From NCBI GenBank assembly GCA_030840885.1, contig JAVEDQ010000168.1:1-5318 (forward strand): a stretch of 5,318 nt of DNA, given 5' to 3'. The notes beneath the pieces are model-generated. The model was not told the origin of the DNA, made no database searches, and saw nothing but the letters and a program-made list of their open reading frames with translations. Position 1 is the stretch's first letter, and each line of letters begins with the position of its first letter. The position numbers were made by a program, and so were the translations under genes. Positions 3,815 through 5,318 of this stretch are shown here, one piece after another. The stretch comes from Frankiaceae bacterium. Its GTDB lineage: Bacteria; Actinomycetota; Actinomycetes; Frankiales; Frankiaceae.

Positions 3815-5318
3815 TCAGCCGGTGTTGCGCAGCCCCGCCGCGATGCCGTTGATGGTCAGCAGCAGCGCCCGGCGCAGCTCCGCCGTCGGCTCGTCCTGCT
3901 CGCGCTGGCGCCGCAGCAGGTTGATCTGCAGATGGTGCAGCGGCCCGAGGTAGGAGTTGCGGACCTCGAGCGTCCGCCGCAGCAGCGGGAAGCGGGAGAG
4001 CTGGCCGGAGTCGCCCACCAGGAGCCGGACCTGTTCGGCGGTCTTGGTGTGCTCGGCGACGATCCGTTCGTAGACCGAGTGCAGTTCCGGGTCGACGAGC
4101 TCGGTGACGTACCGCTCCGCCATCCGCAGGTCGGTCTTGGCCAGCGTCATCTCGACGTTGCCGATGAAGGTGGCGAAGAACGGCCAGCCGTCCCGCATGG
4201 CCTGCAGCTCGTCGGACAGGCCCGCTTCGCGCACCGCTTCCAGCCCGCTGCCGACGCCGAACCAGCCGGGCACGATCAGCCGCGTCTGCGTCCAGCCGAA
4301 CACCCACGGGATGGCGCGCAGATCGTCCAGGGCGGGGTCACCGGCCCCGGGCCGACGGGAGGGACGGGAGCCGATGTTGAGCTGCCCCAGCTCCTCGACC
4401 GGTGAGACCTGCGTGAAGAACGCCGGCAGACCGGGGTCGTCGGCGAGCGTCCGGTAGCAGGCCCGGGCCGAGGCGGCGAACGAGTCCATGGCCGCGTCCC
4501 AGCGGGCGAGGTCGTCCTCGCCGACGCGGGAGACCTGGTGCAGCAGCGACGCCTCGATGACCGAGGCGAGCAGGATCTCGAGGTTGTCGCGGGCCAGCCC
4601 CGGCAGCGAGTACTTGTCGCTGATGACCTCGCCCTGCTCGGTGACGCGCATCTGGCCGTCGAGCACGCCGAAGGGCGACGCCAGCACCGCCTCCCCCGAC
4701 GGCCCGCCACCGCGGCCGACCGAACCGCCACGGCCGTGGAAGAGCCGGAGCCGGACGCCGTGCGAGGCAGCGATGTCGCGCAGTGCCCGCTGTGCCCGGT
4801 GGATCTGCCAGTGGCTGGCCGCCGTTCCGGCGTCTTTATTGGAGTCGGAGTAGCCCAGCATGATCTCCTGCAGGTCACCGCGGGCGTGCACCAGCGCGCG
4901 GTAGGACCGGTCGTGCAGCAGCGAGTCGAGCATCGGGCCGGCCTCGGCGAGCTCGTCCACGGTCTCGAGCAGCGGGACGATGTTCAGCCGCGCGATCCCG
5001 CTCTCGACGTCGACCAGCCCTGCCTCGCGGGCGAGCACGGCGACGGCCAGCACATCGTCCGCGCCCTGGGCCATGGAGATGACGTAGGTGTCGACCGCGT
5101 CGTCGCCGAAGGCCTCGAGCGCCCCGCGGACCGCGTCGAGGACGTCGAGCACCGCGGCCGCGTCCTCGGGCGGCACGGCGTTACGGCCGAGCAGGGGCCG
5201 GCCGCTCGCGAGCTCCTTCGACAGCAGCTCGGTGCGCTGGTCCTTGGTCAGCTCCTCGTAGGGGGTGTCGAGCTCGCCCACCCGTGCGTACAGCGCGGCC
5301 AGCGCCAAGTGGTGGAAC
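3815..5318 (-). CDS. ppc: Phosphoenolpyruvate carboxylase, C-terminal part, cut by window edge
   Basis: About 500 residues, open to the right edge, of an enzyme usually near 900 long. It adds bicarbonate to phosphoenolpyruvate to give oxaloacetate, refilling the TCA cycle, as a cytoplasmic tetramer. Motifs in order: MLGYSDSNKDAG (catalytic Lys codon at 4835-4837), the glycine-rich loop FHGRGGSVGRGG (starting at 4741), VTEQGEVISDKY, IGSRPSRR, the IPWVFGWTQTRLIVPGWFGVG block, EMTLAKTD, VRNSYLGPLHHLQ, and the C-terminal GIAAGLRNTG. By comparison with the E. coli enzyme, the four residues that bind the inhibitor aspartate all appear present: Arg of SVGR, Lys of LAKTD, Arg of VRNSY and Asn of RNTG. 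Feedback inhibition by aspartate is therefore likely. RNTG is the normal bacterial ending. The N-terminal catalytic His region lies outside the window. No strong terminator follows the stop. Confidence 0.97.
   Translation of the reverse strand, partial: FHHLALAALYARVGELDTPYEELTKDQRTELLSKELASGRPLLGRNAVPPEDAAAVLDVLDAVRGALEAFGDDAVDTYVISMAQGADDVLAVAVLAREAGLVDVESGIARLNIVPLLETVDELAEAGPMLDSLLHDRSYRALVHARGDLQEIMLGYSDSNKDAGTAASHWQIHRAQRALRDIAASHGVRLRLFHGRGGSVGRGGGPSGEAVLASPFGVLDGQMRVTEQGEVISDKYSLPGLARDNLEILLASVIEASLLHQVSRVGEDDLARWDAAMDSFAASARACYRTLADDPGLPAFFTQVSPVEELGQLNIGSRPSRRPGAGDPALDDLRAIPWVFGWTQTRLIVPGWFGVGSGLEAVREAGLSDELQAMRDGWPFFATFIGNVEMTLAKTDLRMAERYVTELVDPELHSVYERIVAEHTKTAEQVRLLVGDSGQLSRFPLLRRTLEVRNSYLGPLHHLQINLLRRQREQDEPTAELRRALLLTINGIAAGLRNTG

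Noticed and set aside
3331..3852. Plus-strand frames across the region between the 184-residue protein gene and ppc
   Set aside because: Their products lack any domain pattern and lie opposite the zinc-ribbon frame, which has a specific Cys/His signature.

Overview
The window looks like chromosomal DNA from a high-GC actinobacterium. Codon third positions are almost all G or C, start sites carry classic purine-rich Shine-Dalgarno sequences, and the phosphoenolpyruvate carboxylase and N-terminal membrane domain are of actinobacterial style. A Geodermatophilus- or Frankia-like lineage is possible, but sequence alone cannot settle the genus. There is no sign of mobile elements, CRISPR, tRNA or rRNA.

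Layout from left to right. (1) Bases 1-356, minus strand: the N-terminal part of a polytopic membrane protein that runs off the left edge. It resembles the sensor region found in front of actinobacterial GGDEF/EAL proteins. (2) Bases 357-572: a divergent, GC-rich intergenic region with no TA dinucleotide, several inverted repeats and one long imperfect hairpin. (3) Bases 573-1805, plus strand: a fold-type III PLP-dependent ornithine/lysine/diaminopimelate-type decarboxylase. (4) Bases 1809-2759, plus strand: a nine-helix DMT-superfamily (EamA/NIPA-like) transporter whose start lies 3 nt after the decarboxylase stop, in the same frame. (5) Bases 2782-3336, minus strand, convergent with the transporter: an unrecognised protein with a two-helix membrane hairpin and a C-terminal domain. 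(6) Bases 3493-3729, minus strand: a small protein with a CxxC...H...C zinc-ribbon-like pattern, easily missed. (7) Bases 3815-5318, minus strand: the C-terminal half of phosphoenolpyruvate carboxylase (ppc), running off the right edge.

The one clear functional unit is the decarboxylase-transporter pair. The most economical reading is that the enzyme makes an amine by decarboxylating an amino acid and the membrane protein moves that amine, or a related compound, across the membrane. The enzyme keeps the PLP and catalytic residues but seems to lack the acidic residue that ornithine/lysine decarboxylases use to hold the distal amino group of the substrate, so its substrate is open. PEP carboxylase is a housekeeping anaplerotic enzyme that forms oxaloacetate, with no evident link to the pair. 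The rest looks like ordinary chromosomal neighbourhood.
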